From the NCBI GenBank assembly GCA_029204225.1, contig MU831576.1:1-64000 (forward strand): DNA of 64,000 nucleotides. The letters run 5' to 3'. Each line of letters opens with the position of its first letter. Within the stretch, counting starts at the first letter, position 1. A program made the translations under genes and the position numbers. A model generated the notes under the pieces. That model did no database searches and had not been told where the DNA came from. It saw nothing but the letters and a program-made list of their open reading frames with translations. Below, in pieces: positions 33,181 to 44,063 of the stretch. This stretch comes from Diphasiastrum complanatum (lineage: Eukaryota > Streptophyta > Lycopodiopsida > Lycopodiales > Lycopodiaceae).

Positions 33181-33552
33181 ACTCTGACAGGTAGATACAA
33201 AACTGGATTTTATAGTTGACAATTTCCGTAACACTGAATTTTACGTAAAATTCTGTAAAGTAAAAAATTAGTTTAATGTCGCATGTCTTGCATGCCTAAT
33301 GGACATTAATGAAGAATCGAACAGTGAATCGAATTTTCGATTTTGATTGCTTAATAACTGATTGTGATTTTTTTATGAATTTTTAGAAAACGTAAAATTT
33401 CAATAAAAAATTAAAAGTGCGAAAATTGAAAATTTTTAGTTTTTTCCAATTTCTTGTAATATCTATGAAATTGACTAAAAATAGTGATTTGACTATACTG
33501 GAGTCAATTTCAGTCAATTTTTTTGGTCAACAGTACTTCACTATGAGTTAAT
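33181..33552. other. A+T-rich leader of the next Gypsy element
   Basis: Non-coding A+T-rich sequence just before a gag frame, containing repeated ttgactaaaa/gtcaattt strings. It could be LTR or leader. No LTR ends were recognised. Confidence 0.35.
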
Positions 33553-33600
33553 TTGATATTAACTAAATTTAGTAATTTTCGGGATAGATATATTGAGATG

Positions 33601-34490
33601 GCCGGAGAAACTTCAAATCAGGCTGCAAATCCAGGTGCACCATCTTATATTGTGATTTGTCAGCAATTGAGTACGGCACTAAATGACATGAATAATCGTA
33701 ATCAGATGAGAGACCAACAAATGGACGTTCTTTTAAATCAAGTCAAATTGATGTCTTCACCCAATCTCGATTTTCAATCGAAGGTTTATTCGGACGAGAA
33801 GAAGGAGAAGAAACCTGAGGTCGTCGAGGACTGGCTGGCCAAGTGGAGTAGTTACTTCTGCACGGTGTTTCTGATGAGAAGAAAATTGAAAGTGCCGTGC
33901 TGTTCTTATGTGGCAAAGCATCATCATGGTGGCGAGATTTACCAGTGAAGCCAACTACTTGGGATGCGTTTGTGGAAGTTTTCAAGAAAGCTTTTGTAGT
34001 TGCTGATGACATGGACTACTACCTAAAGTTCGTGAACTGCAAGATGGGTACAAAAAGTTTAGACTCTTATATCTAGGAATTCATGGACCTACGGAATAGG
34101 GTTTCATCATTTGATGCAAAGTTGGCATTATGACAGTTTGTCCTAGGTTTGCCAGCCAACTATCAGAATGTATGCAGGCGAAATGTGCTTCAAAGCCTCG
34201 AGGATGCGTTTCGGATTGCGAAAGCATATGATTCCACAGTGGTGGCATCCAGGAAGCAATTTGAGCAAATTCCAACCACTTTGAAAACCAAGAAGGGTAA
34301 GAAGTGCGGTCTAGACCAAGCAAAATATTTTGACAAATTAGATCAAGCAGCATCGGAACCCAGGAAGCCGAAGAGAAGAGATTCAAGAAATCTATGTCCT
34401 GGGAAAAGGCTAACAAAGAGAGCTTATGTTTTGTCTGTGATAAGCCTAGACATATGATGAAATTTTGTCCAGAAAATTATCCTTCGAGCA
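33601..34490 (+). pseudogene. Gypsy gag with zinc knuckle
   Basis: It starts MAGETSNQAANPGAPSYIVI. A frame slip near 33870 leads into VLFLCGKASSWWRDLPVKPT, TWDAFVEVFKKAFV, stops near 34075 and 34131, then FVLGLPANYQNVCRRNVL. It ends with a CCHC knuckle, CFVCDKPRHMMKFC. This is a typical retrotransposon gag. It joins abruptly at about 34485 to integrase sequence, so protease, RT and RNase H are deleted. Confidence 0.88.
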
Positions 34491-35516
34491 GGATTGTGGT
34501 GGCCATCCTTATTTAAAGACACATTTGTTGTCATTAAAACGTGTGATGTTTGTCAAGGAGTCAAGAAAAATACAAAAGCAGACTTCACACCACTGACTCC
34601 CATTATAGAAGACTAAGCCTTCCATAAGTGGGGAATTGACTTTGTTGGACCAATCAGTCCAGCGGTGAAACATACCCAAGCTCGTTACATCCTCATAGCC
34701 ACAGATTACGCCACTAAGTGGGTTGAGGCTCGAGCAACAAAGGATGCCAACGCAAAAATTGTCGCACGTTTTCTTTCTGAAAACATTATTACATGTTTTG
34801 GCTGTCCCATAGAGCTAGTTAGTGATCGCAGCACGCATTTTTTTAATGTTGTCATTGATAATTTACTACACCATTACCTTGTTGTTCACCGAAAGAGTAC
34901 ACCATACTATCCTAGATGTAATGGCTAGGCCGAATCAACTAACAAGACGATATGTAAAATTTTGACAAAGATAGTTGAAACCAGTCGTTCTGATTGGGAA
35001 ACAAAACTTTTTTCAGCTATCTAAGGCACCACCCCAAAAAAAGTCACTGGGTGGGTTACCCCTTTCCACTTAGTGTATGGTCAAGAGGCGGTAATGCTTG
35101 TAGAATTCTTAGTCCCTTGGCTAAGAGTCATGGAAGCTTTTTCTATAGATCTCTATGAAAAAGCTACAATCGAACAACAAGTAAAGACCGAGCTATTTAC
35201 GTTAGCCCAGTTATGCGAGACACGACTCATATCTTATCACGCACAACTGGTTAACAAACGACGTCGAAAGGCTTGGCATGAACGTCACTTACGCAATAAA
35301 GATCTACACTTAGGTGACCAGATGCTTCTTTATACATCAAAGAAGCACCCCGGCAAATTGAAATTCAGAAGTGAGGGACCATATGTTATTAATAAAATCT
35401 TTCCTAATGGTGCAATCCAGCTGCAAACACTGGACGGAATACTCCTAGGCATTGTCGTCAACGGTGGTCGTCTACGACGGTATTACGAGGAGTTGTTTTT
35501 TGTTGACCCCATTTAA
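34491..35516 (+). pseudogene. Gypsy integrase (Athila/Tat-like), joined directly to gag
   Basis: GLWWPSLFKD with KTCDVCQGVKK is the end of the zinc domain. WGIDFVGPISPAVKH and LIATDYATKWVEARAT give the first catalytic Asp, and PIELVSDRSTHFFNVVIDN the second. The region of the Glu is GxAESTNKTICK after a stop. FHLVYGQEAVMLVEF and GPYVINKIFPNGAIQLQTLD follow. Stops lie near 34612, 34926 and 35020. There is no chromodomain, unlike the element at 31119. Confidence 0.92.
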
Positions 35517-35720
35517 CATTTTTTACTATTATATATTTTCCATTTTTTATTTTCTTTTCTTATTACCTTGCTTGCTATTCTCTTTTTGCATGCCTAATTT
35601 TGTACTCTTTTCTTGTTTATAATTCATACCTATACTTATTTACTTCTTGTACATTTTTTTTTTCTATAAATACCCATTTCTCATGAATGTTCTAGGTCGA
35701 CAAATGATAGGCTTCACCAT
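35517..35720 (+). promoter_or_regulatory. Spacer with TATA-like box before the extra ORF region
   Basis: T-rich spacer between integrase stop and the next frame, with ctataaatacc near 35665. It could serve a separate transcript for the downstream ORFs. Confidence 0.35.
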
Positions 35721-36350
35721 ATGGAAAAGATTCTGACACTGTTGGCCCATCTCATTTTTGTATGTCTGGTATCTCAATATTTCCAATTAAGCATTAAATC
35801 ATTCATTGAGATACTTCCTTCCCATAAGAACTTCTACTTTGAGTTCACCAGACAAGGTCGCCACCCACCCATATTGATTACCACGCCAACACCGCCAACT
35901 TCACCAAACACACCATTTTTTTTTGGGGGAGGGAGGAGTGGGGAGTTCCAGTCTCCAGGACACAAAAGTAGCCAACAACCACAAGGTCAACAGCCACAGG
36001 CCCAACAAGTCCACACCTTGGACACTTCTCAATATTTTGATGTTGCGGACCTGCTGGAAATAAGTGATGATGAACCAGAGAAGGTAAATCATTCAGGAAT
36101 AAGTCTGACCTCTCCAATAACCACCACCACCACCATCACCACCACAACCGCCATTGCTACTAACATTATTCCTCCACTCCCTCCACCTCCATCTTCATCT
36201 CCTACACAATGCCTATTTTTTGGATTAGCTTCACCAATTCACACCCCTGATCAGTATCCAACTCTCACTAACCCTGAGAACCTCTCTGAAGCAACCAAAT
36301 GCTCAATGATCGGCCTATCCGAAGCAAACTATCACATGCATGTGTTGGTA
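35721..36350 (+). pseudogene. Extra ORF after Gypsy pol, part 1
   Basis: The open frame starts with a hydrophobic stretch (LTLLAHLIFVCLVSQYF), then Pro/Gln/Thr-rich low-complexity sequence and a TTTTTITTTTAIAT run. It occupies the position between integrase and 3' LTR where Athila/Tat-type Gypsy elements often carry additional ORFs. There is no recognisable envelope domain. A frame slip near 36340 leads into the coiled coil. Confidence 0.45.
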
Positions 36351-36865
36351 AGCCAGCATCAAATGTTGCACAACAACAGAAGCTGGCCAAAGAAAAAGAA
36401 AAAGAGACAGAGGAAATCAGATCCGTGATGGTCGGGCAAAAGACCACTTTGGAAGAGGTCCAACAACAACTGAAGCACCAGATGGTCCAGATTGATCAAG
36501 TACGAGACAGATCGTCGGGTGCAATGACAGTTGATTCCCCTCCAGTTAAGTCCGAGGACATACAGTTCTAGGCCCCACACATCTCAGCCCTCCGGATGGA
36601 AAAGTCTGTGCGGCTGATTCAGGAACGGGAAGCCAAGAAAAGAAATTTCGAGAATATTGTGGCCAAGCAGGAAAAGATCATCCTGGAGTCCCAGAAGCAG
36701 CTAGAAGATACAATGAAGACCCTGCAGCAAGTCTTGGACAAGGTGAACCAGTTGTGGGACACGACCTGCAAGGCCCAAGTAGGCGCTCATTCGCAGAAAC
36801 CACCGGACGATGATGGAGATGATGGAGCAGGAAATAAGGGTGACCTAACCTTATTCTGCTTTTAG
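36299..36865 (+). pseudogene. Extra ORF part 2: coiled-coil segment
   Basis: QQKLAKEKEKETEEIRSVM, TLEEVQQQLKHQMVQIDQV, a TAG at 36569, then SVRLIQEREAKKRNFENIVA and LEDTMKTLQQVLDKVNQLW. Strong heptad character. It ends with an acidic DDDGDDGAG patch and stop. The role is unknown. Confidence 0.5.
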
Positions 36866-36938
36866 TTTTTTTGAGACATTTATTCTCACTTACCCTATTT
36901 TTTCATCTTCTCTCTCTCCACCACCTCCTAGCAGAATA

Positions 36939-37812
36939 ATGGGCCCATCAAAAGGCCTAGCCGACACATACAAAGCCCGACGGGATGAGTTTCTTCAACA
37001 ACTCCTCTCCCCCAGTGCGACGTTAAACCCACCTCCTCCTAAACATGTCATCCCTGCACCTCTCTCTCCAGATCACTCCATCTCTGACCTCCTAGAAGTT
37101 AACACCGACATTGGGGATGATGATGACTTCCTGGCAGATCCACCGGAGTCAAGACGATTCTCGCCAAGACAAGACACGGGTGCAACTGAGCCATCAATGA
37201 GCGAACGACAAGGAAAAAGATACGGGCACAAAGGCCTTGGATGATTACCTGACAAGGCCGCCCCAACCACGTAGGGCAACTTCTCCTGCCAGGCCCAGAG
37301 GCAAGATGGCTGATACAAAAGAATCAGAGAAATTCAAAAGGAAATACCCTCCCAACATGAGGGGAGACAAAGAGGAGATAGATCAAAGCCAATACTCCAC
37401 CAAGGCTGAGATCATTGCAGCATTACAATCACAACCTGAATGGCGGAGCAAGATCCTAAAGGATAGCAGGCGGCTCCAAGAGTACCTGAAGGCACCGGCA
37501 TGGAAGCGAATAGATCCATTCTACATGCCACTCAAATATAGAAATCCATGGCCGACAGAAAAGTCACGGGTCGAGTCGGTGAACTTGCCACTGATTCCGA
37601 GAATTTCAGAGAGAATCTCCCCGGATGACCTGAGGCTACAGTTACTAGATTTCGGGCACAAATACAAGACAAGTGCCGATCTATGCGCAAGAAAGTGTCG
37701 AATATTGCCGATCCATGGCCTTTCTAATGTAGCAAGAATATTTCTGGGATTTTGGTTTGGATCCAATCAAGATCAATCCCAACGTAGCCCTCCAATTAGA
37801 AAAAGACCATGA
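36939..37812 (+). pseudogene. Extra ORF part 3: acidic/basic region
   Basis: MGPSKGLADTYKARRDEFLQ, HVIPAPLSPDHSISDLLEV, GDDDDFLADPPESRRF, then in another frame MADTKESEKFKRKYPPNMRG, AALQSQPEWRSKILKDSRRL and FYMPLKYRNPWPTEKSRVE. Further homology-like sequence in a third frame (CRSMAFLM… then VTFMSSQYVTMVEDWQEMGF) reaches about 37910. Unrecognised, and broken by frame slips. Confidence 0.4.
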
Positions 37813-37919
37813 GATGATGGCCTAGTTATACTATAGAGTGACCTTCATGTCATCACAATACGTCACCATGGTGGAAGACTGGCAGGAAATGGGCTTCATC
37901 AAAAAGATAAAATTGATGG

Positions 37920-38990
37920 TTTGGAGTCAATTCAAGTGGAGGAGCAAGCTCAAGACCCGAGGACTCCAGATGTTGATCAACTGATAAAGAGTTGCACATT
38001 AGACTCTCCAATGATCCAAAGGACACGTTCTCATGATTTTGACATGTATATAGTCAAAAATATAGACGATCTCGGAGGAGAATTTATGTTTTGTATTGAT
38101 GATATTAATTTTTACAATGCATATCAAAGACCACATTGTAAGGAGCTAAAGGAGAAGACCTTTCATATCTTAGACACAATCATTGAATTTGGGTGTGTAT
38201 ACTATGTACATAAATACACATATACATTCACGAAGGAGATTTTTGTTGTATCTCCATTTTTTGGGCATTTGTTTCATAAAGAGAGGCAAGCCAAAAGGCT
38301 CTTCAGATACACAAGCAAGGAGGCATCAATATTCATCATCCCATACTGTGCAAAGTAAGATAATTTTTTTTTGTAAGATTTGTCTTTTGGAAACTCTTAT
38401 AGATTCTAGTAATTCATTGCTTGTTGTCATTTGCTGGTTGCAAACATTGGAGCGTGCATATGATATCTTTGAAAGTGGATTCTACTAGAAGCTGCACACC
38501 TATGTGCATGACAATGAATTCCTTGAATGCCACCCATGTCATTGTTAACTCCATGTACAAGAGGATGGTGGAGCTATTGTCCATGCCAGATCGGCTGATT
38601 ATAATTACTAACATAGAGATTGTTGATGCAAATGTAAAAGGATCTTTTCATGTTTTTATCTACATGATGGCATAGAGTTTAAAATTATATTGAATTATAA
38701 TCTGACAAATTTTCGTTGTAATCTCTCAGTCTTCGCAACAAGACGATGCTTTCAGCTACGGATGGTTTTCCATCTAGAATGTTAAATCATTCTTGGATTG
38801 GTATATGATGCGAATTCCAAATGCTAATATACGTGAGGTAAATTTCTCAACTTACAATATCCTGATGATATTATGTTAACTTTGTGTAATTATATATTTT
38901 TAGACATTGGCTAATACATACATACACTCGATGTTTTAACTACTTTAGAACCTTAAAAAGAAGGTCTATACTTAATTTGCATATCATTCT
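37920..38990 (+). pseudogene. ULP1-type protease gene, second copy, catalytic Cys replaced by Tyr
   Basis: A plus-strand paralogue of 17539-18700. Exon 1 ends FRYTSKEASIFIIPYCAK at CAAA|GTAAGAT, the same place and donor as the first copy. Exon 2 (from about 38439) has HWSVHMISLKVDST and CMTMNSLNATH, but its acceptor reads TTGCAA instead of TTGCAG. Exon 3 (about 38731-38834) follows CTCTCAG: SSQQDDAFSYGWFSI*NVKS, where the catalytic Cys of the first copy (SFNCGWYTL) is Tyr (TAC). A last exon may start near 38908. No H3 fold precedes it; Gypsy sequence does. It is inactive by several lesions. Confidence 0.75.
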
Positions 38991-39046
38991 TAAGTTGGAT
39001 CAAAGTAGTATGGTCAAAACTATGCTAAAACTAGTTTAAGAGGGAG
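38991..39046 (+). pseudogene. Copia pol end and polypurine tract
   Basis: MVKTMLKLV*EGV-type reading followed by the purine tract aagagggag, matching the end of the Copia element at 8051-8110 on the other strand. Confidence 0.65.
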
Positions 39047-39487
39047 TGTGAAAAATATCAATCAGTTTAGTCATGTTTAGTTCATTTGGCAATTTAGGCC
39101 AATATGCATCTTACACTTAGAGATAAACATTATGAAGCTATTTTAGTCTAAGTTCATTTGAATTACCACTCTTGAAAAGTGTGGGAAAAGGAAGTAGGTC
39201 AATTTTGGGAAGATTCAAATTTGAATTTTTGGTAATGTAGTCTATTTTTGTGTAGGGTTTGGAATAGATCTAGAAGTTTCCTATTGTTGATAAGATTGGA
39301 AAAGGACATCGAAATAGGACATGGACCTGTTATAAATAGTATACAAGCATGGAAAGAGATACATTCTCTCTCTCTACTCTCGTTTATGCTTATACATGAG
39401 ATCTCTTTGGGCATTGGTGCACTATAGTGTTAATATCTTGATTTTTTGTGTGTAGAATGTAATTGTTATATGTTTGTTGGATTCACA
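39047..39487 (+). repeat. Copia 3' LTR (plus)
   Basis: Begins TGTGAAAAATATC after the purine tract and ends GGATTCACA, so the ends form a short inverted repeat (TGTGAA/TTCACA). It shares a family with 7402-8050. A TATA-like ttataaatag lies near 39330. There is no 5' partner in the window. Confidence 0.8.
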
Positions 39488-39539
39488 CGTGTGAAATACA
39501 GTAACTTACTGCTATTGTACGAACACCAACTTCTTTTTA

Positions 39540-40320
39540 TCATATATTTTGCTACAGGAGCAAATGTTTCTTCATAATTTATGCCTTTAGTTTGAAGAAA
39601 CCCCTTAGCAACGAATCTAGCTTTGTACTTACTTATAGATCCACTTACATGCAAGTGGCTTCTTCTCATATGGAAGTTGTACAAGATTCCAAGTTTGATT
39701 ATCTATCAAAGCATCAAACTCTACTTGCATTGCATCTCTCCAAACTTGTGATCTACTTGCATCTTCATAACATGATGGCTCTTCAAGCATTGTGGTTAGA
39801 AAAGAGTAAGAGGTAGAAGGAGATGTGTCTTCCCTTTGCTTTCCTTTCTCAAAGTATGTGAGCCTTGAAGGCTCGGCCTTGATCCTTGTGGATCTTCTCG
39901 GCTCCTTTGGCACTTGATTTTGATCTTCCAAAAGATCATTTTCAAGAGGCTCCTCCTCGGGTGTTGCGAGATCTTCATCACCTAAGAGATTAGATGAATT
40001 TGGAGACAACTTGTAACTTTGAGATTCATCAAACAAGACATAACTTTTACTTTCTTTGAAATAGGATCAAATATCCTATATCCTTTGTTATTTTCACTAT
40101 AGCCTACAAATATTCCTTTGAAGGAAGTTGCATCTTCTTTCCTTCTTGTTTCCAAAGGAATGTGGACATAAAATATATATCCAACCACTTTGAAATCTTT
40201 TACATTGGGCTTATTCCAAACAAAGCCTGAAATGGTGAGATCCCACCAATAGCACTACTAGGAAGCCTATTACATAAGTAATTAGCACAAGTTATGGCCT
40301 CCCCCAAAAAAGTGATGGGG
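39540..40320 (-). pseudogene. Copia integrase end to RT start, opposite orientation
   Basis: Minus strand. YVHIPLETRRKEDATSFKGI and FVGYSENNKGYRIFDP (integrase C-terminal), then PRRSTRIKAEPSRLTYFEKG, WRDAMQVEFDALIDNQTW, and RT start KYKARFVAKGFLQTKGINYE with ETFAPVA. It stops abruptly near 39545 beside a plus-oriented LTR, so the two are not one intact element. Confidence 0.9.
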
Positions 40321-40587
40321 AGACCACCCCATATTGCTGGGGGGTGTAAGGACAAGTGAGTTCTCTCTTTATGCCATTGATATCACAAAAGTCTCACATC
40401 TTGTTGGAGATATACTCTCCTCCATTATCACATCTTAAAACTTTATTGCAAGAACTAAGTTGCTTTTCCATTACATATGTGGAGTTGATGTTAGATTTCT
40501 ACATTGTCAATGGTGCTAGATGTGTTGTCATTCATAACCAAAGATCAAAGGGGCATATTGGATCTTGGTGATCTGATATTTCTTCAC

Positions 40588-40735
40588 ATAGGACATAGTG
40601 TAGTCGATTACCTCATGGGCTCTTTGGCTCTCATCCATTACATCTTTGACTTGTCCATCTCCCCCACTACACTATATGTTCAAGCTTCTCTCACATTCCA
40701 TGTAGGCTATGTTATAGATCACTCACCATCACATG
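40588..40735 (+). pseudogene. LINE endonuclease fragment
   Basis: HSVVDYLMGSLALIHYIFDL and SISPTTLYVQASLTFHVG match residues around 4231-4345 of the large LINE (HSVVDYLMGSPSSIPLISDF, SPTTLSDHSFLSF). The catalytic SDHS is changed to YVQA. It is an isolated relic. Confidence 0.85.
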
Positions 40736-40760
40736 TCATAGATTCCTCCCTACCATGACC

Positions 40761-41164
40761 CACCATTATTGCTACTTACCTATATGTCTCAAATGTTCCT
40801 GTAAGCACACAAGCTAGTTTCCTTTCGAATCTCCGCATAAATACATCGCTCTCCTTCCCTTTCAAAGACGATCGACCAAAAGAAAAACACATTCCCCAGC
40901 TATGAGTACATACAACTTTTAATTGCCAAAACCCATGGAAAAATGAGGAAATAAGACAAACTTAAGAAAGTGTCTTTTTATTAGTTTTTTTCTGTAACTT
41001 CTGCTAGGTTCTCTGATAATGAGAAATTCTCTAACATAAAGTTCAAAGTTTCTTCATGCGTGTTAAGTGGCCTACAACAACTATCTTCCAATCCTCACAA
41101 CATCCAGAACGGTGTATGGACGATGAAATTATCACCAATTTTGTGAAAAACCCATGATCCTCAC
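40761..41164. other. Unassigned DNA
   Basis: No gene or repeat end recognised between the LINE relic and the exon-like block. Confidence 0.4.
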
Positions 41165-41373
41165 CCAATGTTTTCAAGAACTAATTGCAAAATTCTCAAA
41201 TTTTGGCCATTTTTGACATTGTATGTTGCTGTGCATAGGCTAAGAACCTCAATAAGGACTTGGCAAGCCTCTGTATGCCCAAAATAGTGCACAAGTGCTT
41301 TAGCCTTTTGCTCTCTAACCACCAGAAACTTTGAACTCTCGGAAATGGTTTCTCTCAAAGCTCTCTTCAACAA
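41165..41373 (-). CDS. Exon-like open block of unidentified gene
   Basis: The minus-strand block is bounded by AG (41374-41375) and GTGAGG (41164-41159) and is open throughout: LKRALRETISESSKFLVVRE, QKAKALVHYFGHTEACQVLI, EVLSLCTATYNVKNGQNLRI. Amino-acid usage looks like a normal cytosolic protein, not a retroelement. I cannot name the family. It may be one exon of a host gene whose other exons are decayed or outside recognition. Confidence 0.35.
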
Positions 41374-41739
41374 CTACTTTGTATTGTGTACAATCCCTAT
41401 GAAGCTTTGAGATCGAGTTAAAATTTGTTTAAAACATGATCACATATCATAATACATAGTAACACACATAGATAGCACTCTCCCACACCAAGCTCACATA
41501 GCAACTATATTTCTCAAAACCAAAAACACTATACATATAGTCTTTACTTTGGTAACCGATGCTTGGCCTAGGTTTCTCTTAATCAAACACATGTCGACTT
41601 GCCTTGTGGCAAGGCCAACTTGTCTTAATCCACTGACCGAACCATAGTACAATAACTCAATAATCCTCTTTTCATTCTAACTCTCAGTGCCCAATAGCCA
41701 TCCCATCTTTCGACAACCATGTAGGTTCAGTCAAAGAGC

Positions 41740-42870
41740 TAGAGGTGGCTAAGCAAATTGAGGAGTTCTCTAAAATGGGACATATTAGGCTGCGCAAATC
41801 ACCTTGGGGAGCATCCATTCTTATGAAAAATAAGAAAGATGGATTATGTGCAGACTACAAGGCTTAAATATGGTCTTAAAACTAAATATTCACTTCCAAA
41901 GATGGATGAAGCATGTTTTAGGAGATGATTTGGCCGTTATGAGGTTTTGGTCTTACTTTTTGGTTTGATAAATACTCTGCCTACTTTCCAAAAAATGATG
42001 AACAACCTATTTTGTCCCTTTTTGGGAAGATTTTTGATAGTTTCTTTACGATGACATTTTGATCTATAGTGAAACACTAAAGAAGCATAATGTAAAACAT
42101 CTTCGTACTATCTTAAAAATTTTAAGACAAGAGAAGCGATTTGCTCAAGAATCTAAATGTGAAATTTCTAGGAAAGAATTACTTTATCTTGGATGATAAG
42201 ATGAGTAGTGACGGCATCAAAATTGATGAGGCAAACGTAAAAACAATAGTTGAAATGGCCTATTCTTCAAACCATATGTGAAATTCATGAGAAAAGAGTA
42301 AACATAAAGTTTGGCCTACTCTTGAGACAATATGTGAAATTTAGCCATTATTGGAATTTATGGTGTTCTTGCCAAATTTTATTGAGAATCATTATGGACT
42401 ATAATATTGTAGCACTACCCTTAACGAATGTTCGTAAGGAAATGAATAAATGGTGTAGTCGTAGAAAAAGTCCACCTGCAATTTGGATTGATGAAATGAA
42501 TGAGAGTCTTCAAAATCTCAAGCACTATATTTCTATTTCTACTGCTCCAATTTCATGCATAGTTGATCCTAAGAGACCATTTTTGCTGGAAACGGATGTT
42601 AATAGTTGGATTTAAAAAAAAAACTAGATTTTGCTTCGTGTAGATATTCTACTTGTGAGAAAAAAAACTTCTTGGAGTCATTCATGTGTTAAAAATCTAG
42701 ACATATTCATAAGGCCATGTGGTTAGAACTTATTAAAGAGTTTAAATTTGACAATAAGTATCATAAAGGTACGTCAAACAATGTGGCCAATTTCTTGAGT
42801 CGGATTGGAAAGGTAAAGCAGTTATGCTTTTGAGAGATCCCGATTGTCTACATCTCCTTCCCAGCTTGCA
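41740..42870 (+). pseudogene. Decayed Gypsy RT-RNase H
   Basis: Three frames are needed. GHIRLRKSPWGASILMKNKK (RT fingers), then FGLINTLPTFQKMMNNLFCP, then YDDILIYSETLKKHNVKHLR with both catalytic aspartates, then PISCIVDPKRPFLLETDVNS (RNase H start) and FDNKYHKGTSNNVANFLSRI (RNase H end). Numerous stops and slips; an old copy. Confidence 0.85.
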
Positions 42871-44063
42871 TCATAATATCTATTGAGCTGATGAAGATTG
42901 AGTCATATCACATAAGTTGTGCTAATCTAAAGTGAAAATCTACAAATGATCAATAACAAACATTGTAATAAAAATCCTTATCCAATATGATCTTCCTAGG
43001 TTAGAAATGTGCAATGGAGGCTTGCCAAGAAATCAATGTATATATTGAGTTTATCTTTCATGGAGGAAGAGAACTAACATAGAAAGACCATTAGATGCAT
43101 TTAGACTTACACATTACTTATGGGGTAATGAGGACCCAAAAGAGAAAAAGATTTAAATTTTAATAGTGACAATATTTGATGAGATTTATCAACAATTATT
43201 TCGATAACCATTCAATATCCATAGCGTTGGTAGGCAAAATGTATCAAATAGGTACGTTGTTAAAGAGAAACTTAGTCTAAGTGACACTACATATAAGATC
43301 ATTTAATTTCAGAATTAGAGGAAGGACACGTGCCCTAATTGTGAAATGAAGTTGAAAGCACGCTTTATGCGTGATTCATGGAGTGTTATTCTTTATCAAA
43401 AGCTTAGATAATGGATGGTGAAAAACTATACATTGTATAATTTTTTTTTGCTTTGATGGCAAGGGTACTACATTGAAAGCAAAGGACATTGGAGTGCATA
43501 ATTATATGTTTTTGTTTTTAATTTGCTTCATAACAAAATGGCTGACTCCTAGGATCATTAAAAGTAGAGGCTATCATATATATATGATACAAAAAATATT
43601 AAGTTCTAGCTATGATCAAAGATTCACAATTTCACCATGTGGCTTATGTAAGATGTGGGGGACTTGTGCACATTTGGGGACCATTGAATGGTGTAGGGTG
43701 TTATTTGCTATGCTGCTAGCAAAGAAAGAGACGAAGCACTTGTTTGCCATGCTCTCAAAGGCCTCACAATAAACTGACTATTCTTCCATGGTCGTGTGTG
43801 GACTTATATGTTCTAACAAAAATAATATTGGGAGACAAATATGTAGAACCAGATCATCTTCCTGAAAAGAGAAATCACATTTCACCAGACGCAAGCAATA
43901 TCATGTACTTCCAAAATTGCACATCTATTATGTAAGAAAGGAATACTAGTAGAAAGCTTTGTTATCTCCAATCGAAACGGAGGACTCTCACTCAGAGTCA
44001 TTCTGCGCTCATCTATACTGCATCCTTCTTCCATCTATGCTGTATTACTGCATCCTTCTTCAC
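42871..44063. other. Unassigned A+T-rich DNA
   Basis: Open frames at 43473-43772 and 43744-43935 do not show family motifs I can defend. The stretch may hold more Gypsy remains. Confidence 0.4.

Noticed and set aside
43473-43935. Possible pentatricopeptide-like gene (MWLM/CG.LC spacing)
   Set aside because: Only loose resemblance in mixed frames, no repeated 35-residue pattern.
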